From assembly GCA_009778355.1 (NCBI GenBank), contig WRJY01000337.1:1-51303 (forward strand): DNA of 51,303 nucleotides. Direction: 5' to 3'. Under the pieces are notes generated by a model. The model had not been told where the DNA came from and ran no database searches. It saw only the letters and a program-made list of their open reading frames with translations. Each line of letters begins with the position of its first letter. The first letter of the stretch is position 1. The stretch comes from Desulfovibrionaceae bacterium (GTDB lineage: Bacteria; Pseudomonadota; Gammaproteobacteria; Burkholderiales; Burkholderiaceae_C). Shown here piece after piece: positions 8,296-18,573 of the stretch. The position numbers were made by a program, and so were the translations under genes.

Positions 8296-8820
8296 TTATC
8301 GACCAGTGCTCCTCAAGGCAGCCTCGATCGTGACCAGCGGCAGCAGCAAAGATCGCGGCGCATCCAGCAGCGGGAGGCCGCCGTAGGATTCGTACCAGCC
8401 GGCCACCTGCTCATTCTTGGCGTCGATCAACAACGCCACCCCGCCGACCTCGGCGGCAGCCAGCAGACAGCGGCGACCAGCGGTCAACAGCAACTGCCCC
8501 CCAAGGCCACTGCCTTGGACGGTTCGATCCACCGCCAGGCGTCCCAGCCGGAACACCGGCACGTCATGCCGCGTCAAGCCCTTGCGCGCCAGTGCCGGCG
8601 TGCGCGCATAGTCCAGTGAAGCAGGACTGAGGCTGTAGAAGCCCAGCACCCGTGTCCGGTCATTCACAGGCGTTGCCACAAAGGTCTTTGCGCCGCCGCG
8701 CTCGTGGCTCTGCCTGGCATGGCGCTGCAAAAACTCGTTCAGTTCCGGTACGCCGCAATCGAAAGACGCACGGTCATGCGTTTTTGCGACCGGCATTTCA
8801 TCCCAATCTGGCCGCGTCAT
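8296..8820 (-). CDS. GNAT-family acetyltransferase toxin, TacT type
   Basis: A 174-residue GNAT acetyltransferase resembling TacT/AtaT toxins, which block translation by acetylating the amino acid on charged tRNAs. The family start FDCGVPELNEFLQRHARQSH is clear, followed by a hydrophobic strand (VLGFYSLSPASL), the acetyl-CoA loop VQGSGLGGQLL with its Q-x-x-G-x-G pattern (about residues 104-114), and the C-terminal WYESYGG whose tyrosine is the usual catalytic residue. It overlaps the antitoxin gene upstream by 4 bp (ATGA). All motifs are intact, so it is likely functional. Confidence 0.9.
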   Translation of the reverse strand: MTRPDWDEMPVAKTHDRASFDCGVPELNEFLQRHARQSHERGGAKTFVATPVNDRTRVLGFYSLSPASLDYARTPALARKGLTRHDVPVFRLGRLAVDRTVQGSGLGGQLLLTAGRRCLLAAAEVGGVALLIDAKNEQVAGWYESYGGLPLLDAPRSLLLPLVTIEAALRSTGR

Positions 8821-9095
8821 GCGCGTTTGGGCAACTTGCGCGCCGCTGCGCGAAGCCTGGCATTGGGCTTGGGCGGGTTTTCCAGCGCATCGAGCACGCG
8901 CAGGCTGTCGCGTTCGGACAAGGCCAATTGCTCGGCGCGTTGAACCACCTCGCGGGCGGCTTGCAGCGCATGACGCAGGATGAAGTCGGTCATGCCGGTA
9001 TGTTCAAGCGCCACAGCGCGCATCAGCATCGCCTTGTCATCCTGGCGGACGCGCAAGGCAAGGCGGCTGTTGTCTTCGATGGCAATACGGGGCAT
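8817..9095 (-). CDS. DUF1778 antitoxin, TacA type
   Basis: A 92-residue DUF1778 protein: an N-terminal ribbon-helix-helix DNA-binding part (about residues 5-45: SRLALRVRQDDKAMLMRAV, then GMTDFILRHAL) and a C-terminal toxin-neutralising part (REVVQRAEQLALSERDSLRVL). It is expected to bind and inhibit the overlapping GNAT toxin and to repress their shared promoter. The ATG at 9095 follows a GGATGCTCC-type Shine-Dalgarno region. Three TGTAC boxes just upstream are the likely operator. Confidence 0.9.
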   Translation of the reverse strand: MPRIAIEDNSRLALRVRQDDKAMLMRAVALEHTGMTDFILRHALQAAREVVQRAEQLALSERDSLRVLDALENPPKPNARLRAAARKLPKRA

Positions 9096-9110
9096 GAAGG
9101 AGCATCCTTT

Positions 9111-9141
9111 TGTACGTTTTCAAATTGTACATCCTGGTACA
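9111..9141. promoter_or_regulatory. Probable operator of the toxin-antitoxin pair
   Basis: Three TGTAC/GTACA boxes lie 16-46 bp upstream of the antitoxin start: TGTAC at 9111-9115, the self-palindrome TGTACA at 9126-9131, and GTACA at 9137-9141. The outer two form an inverted pair. Ribbon-helix-helix antitoxins normally bind such short repeated palindromes to autorepress, so this is inferred to be the TacA-type operator. Confidence 0.55.
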
Positions 9142-9185
9142 TCCCCATCAACTCCACCGCAAAACAGGCGATCGGTCGAAGACAG

Positions 9186-9305
9186 TGTGGCAACGGGGAT
9201 GCCTGGCTTGCCGCCGCCGTGACTCGGCAAGACGAACACCTCGTGAGCTTCGACCGGAATTTCCGGCGGCTTCTGCCGCGCAAGTGTTTCACGCTGCTCA
9301 AAGCG
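9186..9305 (+). pseudogene. Remnant of a PIN-domain (VapC-like) toxin C-terminus
   Basis: One frame reads a short PIN-domain ending: GDAWLAAAVTRQDEHLVSF then DRNFRRLLP and FTLLKA. The GDAW and VSFDRNF segments match the conserved acidic position and last beta strand of VapC-like ribonucleases. No N-terminal half, start codon or partner antitoxin is visible, and the frame runs on into unrelated sequence. The rest of the 9142-9388 gap shows nothing recognisable. Confidence 0.5.
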
Positions 9306-9388
9306 GCTTGGTTCCTGCATTGCCTCAGAGCCTGTTTACGGTCTCAGCGGGCGCTGGCGCTGCAGGGGGGCTGTTGGCTTGACTTGAC

Positions 9389-10420
9389 TTGTCTTTTCGA
9401 CAGGCAGTCTCTCAACGCCCCTTGCCCGCGGACGCGGCCAGGTACCAGGGGCCGTGGCCGCTGCACACGAGTTCGACGCTCAACCTCGGCTGCATGTCGG
9501 CCTGGGTGTATGGCGCAGGCGTGGTGCTGGAGGAGGACACGCTCGACAACGGCGGTCGGTTGCGTCTGATCGCCTCCGAGGTCAGTACCGTGTACCACGG
9601 CGTGCCGGCGCCGCTGCATTTCATGATCGACGAATTCGAGCGCGGCGGCTACGACGTGACCTGTGTGCGCCGCCTCGCCTACGGAGGCGCGGCCATGCCC
9701 GTCGAGATCATCAAACGCTATGCGCGGCTATGGCCGCACGCTGACCAAATCCAAGTCTGGGGCATGACCGAGACTGGCCCAGCCGGTACCGCGCTGCCGC
9801 CGTGGATGCTGCCGCGCCAAGCTGGCGCCATCGGATTGCCCCAGCCGGGTTGCGCGATCCGCATCCTGGCCGATGGCGCAGGTTCGTGTTTGCGCGATGC
9901 GCCACTCGGCGAAGTGGGCGAAATCGCCTTCGCTGGATCCAGCGCCTCGCCCGGCTACTTTCGCAACGCGGTCGCGACGGCTGAAACCTTCGTGGACGGT
10001 TGGGTGCTGACAGGCGATTTAGGGTGGATCGGCGGCGAAGGCGTGCTGCATTTCGTGGATCGCAAGAAGGACATCATCAACCGAGGCGGACTCAAGATTT
10101 CATCGGCGGCAATCGAGGAGGTGCTCTACCGTTGTGCCGACATTGCAGAGGCGACCGTCATTGCCGTGCCGCACTCCAAGCTCGGGGAGGACATCGCGGC
10201 CTGTGTGGTGCCCCGGGCCGGAACCACACTGAACACGCCAACGCTGCGGGCCGCCTGCGTGGAATCATTGGCCGACAATCAGGTGCCACGTCACTGGTTC
10301 GTGCTGACAAAATTGCCTCGCAATGGCTTGGGCAAAGTGCTCAAGCGTGAACTCCGCGCGCAGGTGCTTGCATCTCCGCCCATTGCCACTGGCGTTGTTC
10401 CCAAGGTGGACGGCGTATAG
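9389..10420 (+). pseudogene. 5'-truncated AMP-binding acyl-CoA synthetase
   Basis: The open frame encodes the C-terminal two-thirds of an ANL-family (acyl-CoA synthetase/ligase) enzyme. Visible: LRRLAYGGAAMP-like region (RRLAYGGAAMPVEII), the core WGMTETGP motif, the hinge/C-domain TGDLGWIGGEGVLHFVDRKK, NRGGLKISSAAIEEVLY, and the catalytic-lysine end LPRNGLGKVLKREL. Missing: the N-terminal ~200 residues, including the phosphate-binding TSGTTGxPK loop, without which adenylation should fail. No start codon or ribosome-binding site fits the domain. The break falls next to the PIN remnant, so this looks like the edge of an old insertion or deletion. It ends 22 bp from the convergent DciA-like gene. 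Confidence 0.8.
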
Positions 10421-10442
10421 GCGATTCAAGAGGTGTTCCATT

Positions 10443-10751
10443 TCAACGTGCCCGCTCGACCCTGACGCGGATGGCGTCAACCGGGTGGCCGGCGGCTTGC
10501 AGGCGCTGGAGCAGGGTGGGGGTCAACTGGCGCAGTTTGGCGGCGGCGGCGTTGTGGGGCACCAGCAGGCACCAGCTTGTTTCGTCGATGGGGCCTGGGC
10601 GCACCAGTTCGCGCAGCGCCGGGGGCAGCGCGGGCTGCACGGCGCGCAGCCGCGCCGCCGATTCGGCGGCCAAGCGGCTCAGGCGCGCGAGGGCCGGGGC
10701 GCGTTCGACGGCGTCTTGCAGACTGATGGCGGCGGGTTTGAAGGAGTTCAC
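10443..10751 (-). CDS. DUF721 (DciA-like) protein
   Basis: A short basic protein of the DUF721 family, which includes DciA, the loader of replicative helicase DnaB in bacteria without DnaC. Recognisable part: ALARLSRLAAESAARLRAVQ, the proline-rich LPPALRELVRPGPIDETSW, and the strand-helix CLLVPHNAAAAKLRQLTPTLL followed by VDAIRVRV. The GTG at 10751 (VNSFKPAAISLQDAV), giving 102 residues, is the most plausible start, but the ribosome-binding site is weak and the frame is open further upstream. It diverges from secA, a position where DUF721 genes are often found. Confidence 0.7.
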   Translation of the reverse strand: MNSFKPAAISLQDAVERAPALARLSRLAAESAARLRAVQPALPPALRELVRPGPIDETSWCLLVPHNAAAAKLRQLTPTLLQRLQAAGHPVDAIRVRVERAR

Positions 10752-10981
10752 TGGGCGGGTTGGCCGGGCGGGCCGTGGAGCGGCGCCTGGTTGGCCGTTG
10801 ATTATCCGGGCGGCGAGGGAGGGCAGGCTAAAATACTCGATTGCTTCGCGGAGATAGGGCGGTGACGGGGGCGGCTTGTTGGCCCCGGCGCGGTTCCGGT
10901 CTTTGCACCCCATTGACCGTTTAAAGGATTGCCGGTCATCGAACCACCACGCCTTTGGCGCGGCGATGGCGGCGAGCACGC

Positions 10982-13771
<2,790 letters not shown>

Positions 13772-13796
13772 CCCCCCTGAGTCACTTGCGCGCCAT

Positions 13797-13819
13797 CCCC
13801 CGCTCTCTTCGGGCGGGGG
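13797..13819. terminator. GC-rich hairpin after secA
   Basis: A 7-bp perfect stem (CCCCCGC / GCGGGGG) with a 9-nt loop lies 25 bp after the secA stop and before argJ. It has no T-run, only GAGAGGGGGAAAA, so factor-independent termination is doubtful. The CCCTCTCCC/GGGAGAGGG character resembles the repeat at 30188-30312. Confidence 0.35.
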
Positions 13820-13874
13820 AGAGGGGGAAAACGTTTCCAACCTTGACAGCCACCACCCCGCAGGAGGCGATGCC

Positions 13875-15104
13875 ATGCCCGTGAATCTTTCAGCGCCCGA
13901 TCCTTCCAAGCTGTTTCCCGTTGCCGGCGTGCGTATCGGCGTGGCCGAGGCAAATATCCGCAAGCCGGGCCGCAAGGACCTGACGGTGTTCCTGCTGGAC
14001 GAAGGCGCCAGCGTCGGCGGTGTATTCACGCGCAACCACTTCTGCGCGGCGCCGGTGCAGCTTTGCCGCCAGCGGCTGGACGAAAGGCAGCCGATCCGCG
14101 CCCTGCTCGTCAACACCGGCAACGCCAACGCCGGCACTGGCGAGGACGGGCTGCGGCGCGCGCGCGACACCTGCGAGGCGCTGGCCGCGCTGCTCAATAT
14201 CCGGCCCGCGCAGGTGCTGCCATTTTCCACCGGCGTCATCATGGAGCCGCTGCCGGCTGAGCGCGTCGTGGCCGGTCTGCCCGCCGCCATCGCCGACGCG
14301 CAGCCGGACCATTGGGCGCGCGCCGCCGAGGGCATCATGACCACCGACACCGTGCCCAAGGCCGTCAGCGCCAGGGCGATGGTGGGAGGCGCTGAAATCA
14401 CCATCACCGGCACAGCCAAGGGTGCGGGCATGATCCGTCCCAACATGGCCACCATGCTGGGCTTTCTGGCCACCGACGCCAGAGTCGACCAGGCGCTGAT
14501 GCGGCAACTGGCGCTGGAGCTGGCCGCGGGCTCGTTCAACCGCATCACCATCGACGGCGACACCTCCACCAACGACTCGTTCATCGTCATCGCCTCGAAC
14601 CGGGCCGCCAATGCGCCCATTACGGCGCTCGATTCAGCCGACGGCCAGGCGCTCAAGCGCGCCATGCTGGCCGTGGCGCGGCAACTGGCGCAGGCCATCG
14701 TGCGCGACGGCGAAGGGGCGACCAAGTTCATTACCGTGCGCGTCGAAGGCGGCAAAACCCCCGACGAATGCCGCCGCGTGGCCTACGCCATCGCGCATTC
14801 GCCGCTGGTCAAGACCGCGTTTTTCGCCAGCGATCCCAACCTGGGCCGTATCTTGGCGGCGGTGGGTTATGCCGACATCGACGATCTGGACCAGACCAAA
14901 ATCGAGCTGTACCTGGACGGCGTACACGTGGCGGCGCAGGGCGGACGCAACCCCGCGTACCGCGAGGAGGACGGCCAGCGCGTGATGCGGCAGGCCGAGA
15001 TCACGGTGCGCGTCCACCTGGGCCGCGGCAGCGCCGCCGACACGGTGTGGACCACCGACCTGAGCCATGAGTACGTGAGTATCAATGCCGACTACAGATC
15101 TTGA
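13875..15104 (+). CDS. argJ: Bifunctional glutamate N-acetyltransferase/ornithine acetyltransferase
   Basis: Catalyses acetyl transfer from N-acetylornithine to glutamate, the recycling step of arginine biosynthesis, and in bifunctional members also acetyl-CoA to glutamate. The 409-residue precursor cleaves itself before the nucleophile T193 in RPNMATMLGF, following the GTAKGAGMI oxyanion segment. Other conserved stretches: FTRNHFCAAPV, LLVNTGNANAGTG, STGVIMEPLP, and TIDGDTSTNDS. A strong AGGAGG precedes the ATG. Its TGA is directly followed by the ATG of the next gene, suggesting co-translation. Confidence 0.96.
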   Translation: MPVNLSAPDPSKLFPVAGVRIGVAEANIRKPGRKDLTVFLLDEGASVGGVFTRNHFCAAPVQLCRQRLDERQPIRALLVNTGNANAGTGEDGLRRARDTCEALAALLNIRPAQVLPFSTGVIMEPLPAERVVAGLPAAIADAQPDHWARAAEGIMTTDTVPKAVSARAMVGGAEITITGTAKGAGMIRPNMATMLGFLATDARVDQALMRQLALELAAGSFNRITIDGDTSTNDSFIVIASNRAANAPITALDSADGQALKRAMLAVARQLAQAIVRDGEGATKFITVRVEGGKTPDECRRVAYAIAHSPLVKTAFFASDPNLGRILAAVGYADIDDLDQTKIELYLDGVHVAAQGGRNPAYREEDGQRVMRQAEITVRVHLGRGSAADTVWTTDLSHEYVSINADYRS

Positions 15105-15983
15105 ATGAACGAGAAGCTTGACCGCCTGATCGACCGCGCCGAGCAGCTCATCGCCCGCGTCGAGGCCGTGTTGCCCCAACCGCTGGGCGCGCCCGACTGG
15201 AGCGCCGCCGTGGCCTGGCGCTACCGCAAGCGCGCGTCCGGCCACGGCGTGCTGGAGCCGGTGCGCCATGTGGGCGCCATCGCGCTGGCCGACCTGAAGG
15301 AGATCGACGCGCAGAAAGACAAGGTCGAGCGCAACACGCGCCAGTTCATCGAAGGGCGCCCGGCCAACAACGTGCTGCTGACCGGCGCGCGCGGCACCGG
15401 CAAGTCCTCGCTCATCAAGGCCTGCCTGAACGCCTATGCGCCACGGGGGCTGCGCCTGATCGAGGTGGACAAGGCCGACCTGACCGACTTGCCCGACATC
15501 GTGGACGTGGTGGCCGGCCGGGCGGAGAAATTCATCGTCTATTGCGACGACCTCAGCTTCGATGAAGGCGAGCCGGGCTACAAGGCGCTCAAGAGCATTC
15601 TCGACGGCAGCGTGGCCGCCAGCACTCCCAACGTGCTGGTGTACGCCACCAGCAACCGGCGTCATCTGCTGCCCGAGCACATGAAGGACAACTTGAGTCA
15701 TACGCACGGCGACGATGGCGAGCTGCACCCCGGCGAAGTGGTAGAAGAAAAAATATCGCTGTCCGAACGCTTCGGCCTGTGGGTCAGCTTCTACCCGTTC
15801 AGCCAGGACGAATACCTGGTCATCGCCGGGCAATGGCTGGGCGCGCTGGGCGCCAGCGCCGCGCAGATCGCAGCGGCCCGGCCTGATGCGCTGGTGTGGG
15901 CGCTGGAACGCGGTTCGCGCTCTGGCCGCGTGGCCTACCAGTTCGCGCGCGATTTCATGGGCCGCGCGGCAGGCGAGGTCTGA
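15105..15983 (+). CDS. DUF815 AAA-like ATPase
   Basis: A 292-residue P-loop ATPase of the DUF815 family; function is not established. Visible are Walker A GARGTGKSS (residues 94-102), a Walker B-like strand FIVYCDDLSFDEGEPGYKAL, and a sensor-like ATSNRRHLLPEHM segment, followed by SERFGLWVSFYPFSQDEYL. The N-terminal ~50 residues are helical with many charges. It begins immediately after the argJ stop with no gap and is followed 13 bp later by the Nudix gene, the usual argJ-ATPase-mutT string in this group. Confidence 0.87.
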   Translation: MNEKLDRLIDRAEQLIARVEAVLPQPLGAPDWSAAVAWRYRKRASGHGVLEPVRHVGAIALADLKEIDAQKDKVERNTRQFIEGRPANNVLLTGARGTGKSSLIKACLNAYAPRGLRLIEVDKADLTDLPDIVDVVAGRAEKFIVYCDDLSFDEGEPGYKALKSILDGSVAASTPNVLVYATSNRRHLLPEHMKDNLSHTHGDDGELHPGEVVEEKISLSERFGLWVSFYPFSQDEYLVIAGQWLGALGASAAQIAAARPDALVWALERGSRSGRVAYQFARDFMGRAAGEV

Positions 15984-15996
15984 CCAGGACGCAACG

Positions 15997-16461
15997 ATGA
16001 GCGCCAGCGTGCTCAAGGCCGACCCGCACCTGCCGCGCGCGGGCGCCGCTGCTCGCGCGGTGGTCGATGTGGCGGTGGGCGTGCTGCTGCGGCCGGACGG
16101 CGGTTTTCTGCTCACCTCGCGTCCTGCCGGCAAGGTCTATGCCGGTTATTGGGAATTTCCGGGCGGCAAGCTGGAAGCGGGCGAAGCCGTCGAGCGCGCG
16201 CTGGCGCGCGAACTGCACGAGGAACTGGGCATCGGTGTTGATGCTGGCGCGGTGCGCCGCTGGCGCGAGCAACTGGTCGATTACCCTCATGCGCTGGTGC
16301 GTCTGCATTTCTGCAAAGTGCGGTCTTGGCGCGGCGAGTTGCAGATGCGCGAAGGCCAGCGCTTTTGCTGGCAACGCTTGCCCGTGCAAGTCAGTCCCGT
16401 GCTGCCCGGCGCGCTGCCGGTGTTGCAGTGGCTGGCCGAAGAGGGCGGCCAAGCTGACTGA
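15997..16461 (+). CDS. mutT: MutT-like Nudix hydrolase (8-oxo-dGTP diphosphatase)
   Basis: Expected to hydrolyse 8-oxo-dGTP to the monophosphate, preventing oxidised guanine incorporation. The 154-residue product has the Nudix box complete at G57-I79 (G-x5-E63-x7-R71-E72-L-x-E75-E76-x-G78-I79) and the MutT features VAVGVLLRPDGGFLLTSRP and YWEFPGGKLE. It is about 25 residues longer than E. coli MutT, mainly at the N-terminus. The ATG at 15997 follows an ACCAGGA sequence. Other Nudix substrates cannot be excluded. Confidence 0.88.
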   Translation: MSASVLKADPHLPRAGAAARAVVDVAVGVLLRPDGGFLLTSRPAGKVYAGYWEFPGGKLEAGEAVERALARELHEELGIGVDAGAVRRWREQLVDYPHALVRLHFCKVRSWRGELQMREGQRFCWQRLPVQVSPVLPGALPVLQWLAEEGGQAD

Positions 16462-16490
16462 TGCTATTGTATTGATAGCGCTAACGGGCT

Positions 16491-16709
16491 CTAATGGAGC
16501 CGCGCATCTGATGGCGCATCGTCGATGCCTTGGTCGGGCTCGGCTTCGACGCGAAAGCTCTCGTTGGCCCAGGCGCCCAAATCGTGCAGCTTGCAACGCT
16601 GGCTGCAAAAGGGCCGGAACGGGTTTTCAGGCGCGTAGAGGCTGAACCCGCCGCACGCCGGGCAGCGCACGGTGCGCGGGCGCGGCGCGTTGTCGTCGCC
16701 GCCGGTCAT
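16491..16709 (-). CDS. yacG: DNA gyrase inhibitor YacG
   Basis: Small zinc protein that binds GyrB and inhibits gyrase in E. coli. The 72 residues contain the zinc site C16-P-A-C19 and C35-x3-C39 (FCSQRCK), then the typical LHDLGAWANESFRV. The C-terminal tail is acidic. The start overlaps the zapD stop by 4 bp (ATGA), so it is translationally coupled as the last gene of coaE-zapD-yacG. It converges on mutT, 29 bp away. Confidence 0.93.
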   Translation of the reverse strand: MTGGDDNAPRPRTVRCPACGGFSLYAPENPFRPFCSQRCKLHDLGAWANESFRVEAEPDQGIDDAPSDARLH

Positions 16710-17461
16710 CCGCACAGCGCCAGTTCCAGGGGCGCGTCTTCGTGCGCCGGGTGCAGCTTGCCATCGGGTTCGTGGCGCATCAGCCGTACCGAGGCCATCA
16801 GGCGGTTGCCGCTGATTTCGGGCACCAGTTCGAGTGACTCGTCGATGCGCAGGCGCAGCAACTGGAAGATGCGGTCTTGCGGCAGCAGTTGCTGGAATTG
16901 CCCGCCGATGGTCATCACTTTTTGCGGGCTGCCCCAATCGCGCAGGATTTGCAACAGCAGGCCGATGCCGTTGGCCATCGGCACCAGCGTGCTGATCCAT
17001 TGCTCCAGATCGGCGCGGCGCGCGCCCGATGGGCGGTGCTGCCACGCATGGTAGGCCGGCAGGTCGAACGAGCAGGTGCCGGCGGCAATCACGGCGCGGC
17101 TGCGCACGGCCATCAGCCATTCGTTGTCGGCCAGTTCCAGTCCGGGCTTGCCGAACTGCTGGGAAAGCTGGGCGGAGGTGTCGTCCAGGCGTTCCAGTAC
17201 GGCGTTGAGCGAAGCCTCCGAGATGGATGGGTTGCCGCGAAAGGCGGCCATGCGCGCCTTCTGCTTTTCAAGGTCTTTCAATATGTCGGACTTCAAGTCG
17301 GCGCGACCGGTGACGTCCACCGCGTCGAAGATCGTCATGAGCGCGAAATGATGGTCCAGCGGAGCATTGCGCGGCAGCAACTGATGCAGGCGGGCAAACA
17401 AATGCTCCAGCCGCAGGTAGGTGCGGATGCGCTCGTTGAAGGGGTATTCGTACAGGATCAC
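16706..17461 (-). CDS. zapD: Cell division protein ZapD
   Basis: Cytoplasmic FtsZ-binding protein that bundles FtsZ filaments at the division ring. The 251 residues begin MILYEYPFNERIRTYLRLEHL, the diagnostic ZapD opening, and contain LPRNAPLDHHFALMTIFDAV, ISEASLNAVLERL, and LPAYHAWQHRP. The C-terminal beta domain includes VMTIGGQFQQLLP. Length equals E. coli ZapD (247) within a few residues. It sits 28 bp after coaE and overlaps yacG. Confidence 0.95.
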   Translation of the reverse strand: MILYEYPFNERIRTYLRLEHLFARLHQLLPRNAPLDHHFALMTIFDAVDVTGRADLKSDILKDLEKQKARMAAFRGNPSISEASLNAVLERLDDTSAQLSQQFGKPGLELADNEWLMAVRSRAVIAAGTCSFDLPAYHAWQHRPSGARRADLEQWISTLVPMANGIGLLLQILRDWGSPQKVMTIGGQFQQLLPQDRIFQLLRLRIDESLELVPEISGNRLMASVRLMRHEPDGKLHPAHEDAPLELALCG

Positions 17462-17489
17462 GCGATGGCCTCGGATGACACGGCGGGAA

Positions 17490-18092
17490 TCATAGCCCGA
17501 AGAGTATCGCCAACTTCCGTATGTGGTGTTGCAACATTTGTATCGTGACCCCGGCGCCGTTGGCCACCACGATGTCGGCGGCGGCCAGCCGCTGGCCGCG
17601 CGTGGCCTGCGCTTGCACGATGCGCTCGATCTCGTCCGGCGGCAACTGGCTGCGGGCCTGCACGCGCTCGATCTGCGTGGCGCGGTCGCAATCGACCACC
17701 AGAACGCGGTCCACGCGGGCGCGCCAACGCGCGCCGGCCTCGACCAGCAGCGGCACGTCGAACACGATCAGGGCGCGGCCCTGGGCCAGGGCTTGGCGGG
17801 CCTGCCGGTCGGTTTCCTGGCTGACCAGCGGGTGAATGATGGCTTCCAGCCGCGCGCGGTTGCCGGCATCGCGGAACACCAGGGCCCGCATGGCGGCGCG
17901 GTCGAGCGCGCCATCGCTGCCGATCAATTGAGGGCCAAATGCAGCCGCGATGGCGGGCAGGGCGCTGCCGCCCGGCGCAGTGGCGGCGCGCGAAATGGCG
18001 TCGGCATCGATCACCGCCGCACCGCGCTCGGCCAGCAGGGCGCTGACGGTGCTCTTGCCGCTGCCGATGCCACCCGTGAGTCCGACCAGCAT
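17490..18092 (-). CDS. coaE: Dephospho-CoA kinase
   Basis: Final step of coenzyme A synthesis: phosphorylates the 3'-OH of dephospho-CoA with ATP. The 200-residue product starts MLVGLTGGIGSGKST (P-loop), then VIDADAISR, IHPLV, and FDVPLLVEAG. The start at 18092 is chosen over one 11 codons upstream because it places the P-loop at the normal position and has GGAG eight bases before it. In many relatives prepilin peptidase pilD precedes coaE; here the upstream DNA instead holds repeat and IS remnants. Confidence 0.94.
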   Translation of the reverse strand: MLVGLTGGIGSGKSTVSALLAERGAAVIDADAISRAATAPGGSALPAIAAAFGPQLIGSDGALDRAAMRALVFRDAGNRARLEAIIHPLVSQETDRQARQALAQGRALIVFDVPLLVEAGARWRARVDRVLVVDCDRATQIERVQARSQLPPDEIERIVQAQATRGQRLAAADIVVANGAGVTIQMLQHHIRKLAILFGL

Positions 18093-18193
18093 GGCTAGTA
18101 CTCCGGCCAGTAAATATCGAAACATGAAATCGCGCTCACCCCAGGGCGGCGGCGCAAATCCTCACGATACCACTGGGTGTCGCTGCGGTTTGC

Positions 18194-18260
18194 CCTTGCA
18201 GGGCGCGGCCCAGCCAGAGGCTGGGCGCCAGTATTGGCGTGACACGACACTAGGTGACAT
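18194..18260. repeat. Copy of the palindromic repeat module, next to an IS remnant
   Basis: CCCTTGCAGGGCGCGGCCCA and the palindrome GGCCCAGCC-AGA-GGCTGGGC (18207-18226) recur at 39158-39190. The following 18229-18260, read on the minus strand, matches 38539-38570 at about 25 of 31 positions (shared core GTGTCGTGTCA). These two pieces are adjacent here but about 600 bp apart at 38.5-39.2 kb. The remaining 18093-18193 shows no gene. Confidence 0.65.
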
Positions 18261-18268
18261 CGCTCACG

Positions 18269-18459
18269 CTGGCTGAAATGAATGCGCAGCATGGCGCTCA
18301 GGGCAAAGGGCGGGCGGCTGGTTTTGGCCACGGGCGCATGTGGCTCAATGAGTGCCCGCAGTTGCGTCCACGGCACGACTTGCTCCATTTCACCGGGGAG
18401 CACACGCTTGGCGCGTGCGCTGGCTGCTCAGGTCGATGGCAAGGCCGGTTTGCTCCATG
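18269..18459 (-). mobile_element. Remnant of an IS5-family transposase N-terminus
   Basis: Read on the minus strand from 18459, the frame gives MEQTGLAIDLSSQRTRQ, then after a +1 shift GEMEQVVPWTQLRALIEPH and RPPFALSAMLRIHFSQ. This is the N-terminal pattern of IS5-family transposases (VVPW...L..LI.PH...RPP....MLRIHF). A frameshift near 18400 and loss of everything after RIHF show that it is dead. The gap 18460-18573 holds nothing further that I recognise. Confidence 0.75.
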
Positions 18460-18573
18460 CGTGCATTGTCCTTGACGGCTGCTGGTCATGCCAAGGGAGA
18501 AGGCGCGGGGTCTGATCCCTGGTGTGCCTGATTTCTTGCTCGCAAAGCGAACGGAAGCCAGATGCGTTTGTTT

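Noticed and set aside
9310..9390. Possible insertion-sequence end near GAGCCTGTTTACGGTCTCAG
   Set aside because: No matching inverted end, target duplication or transposase was found nearby, so it could not be supported.
10798..10834. Possible secA promoter (TTGATT with TAAAAT)
   Set aside because: The spacing is about 25 bp, too long for a sigma-70 promoter.
16462..16490. Possible terminator between mutT and yacG (ATTGATAGCGCTAACGGGCT)
   Set aside because: The AGCGCT palindrome is only 6 bp with no T-run; too weak to call.
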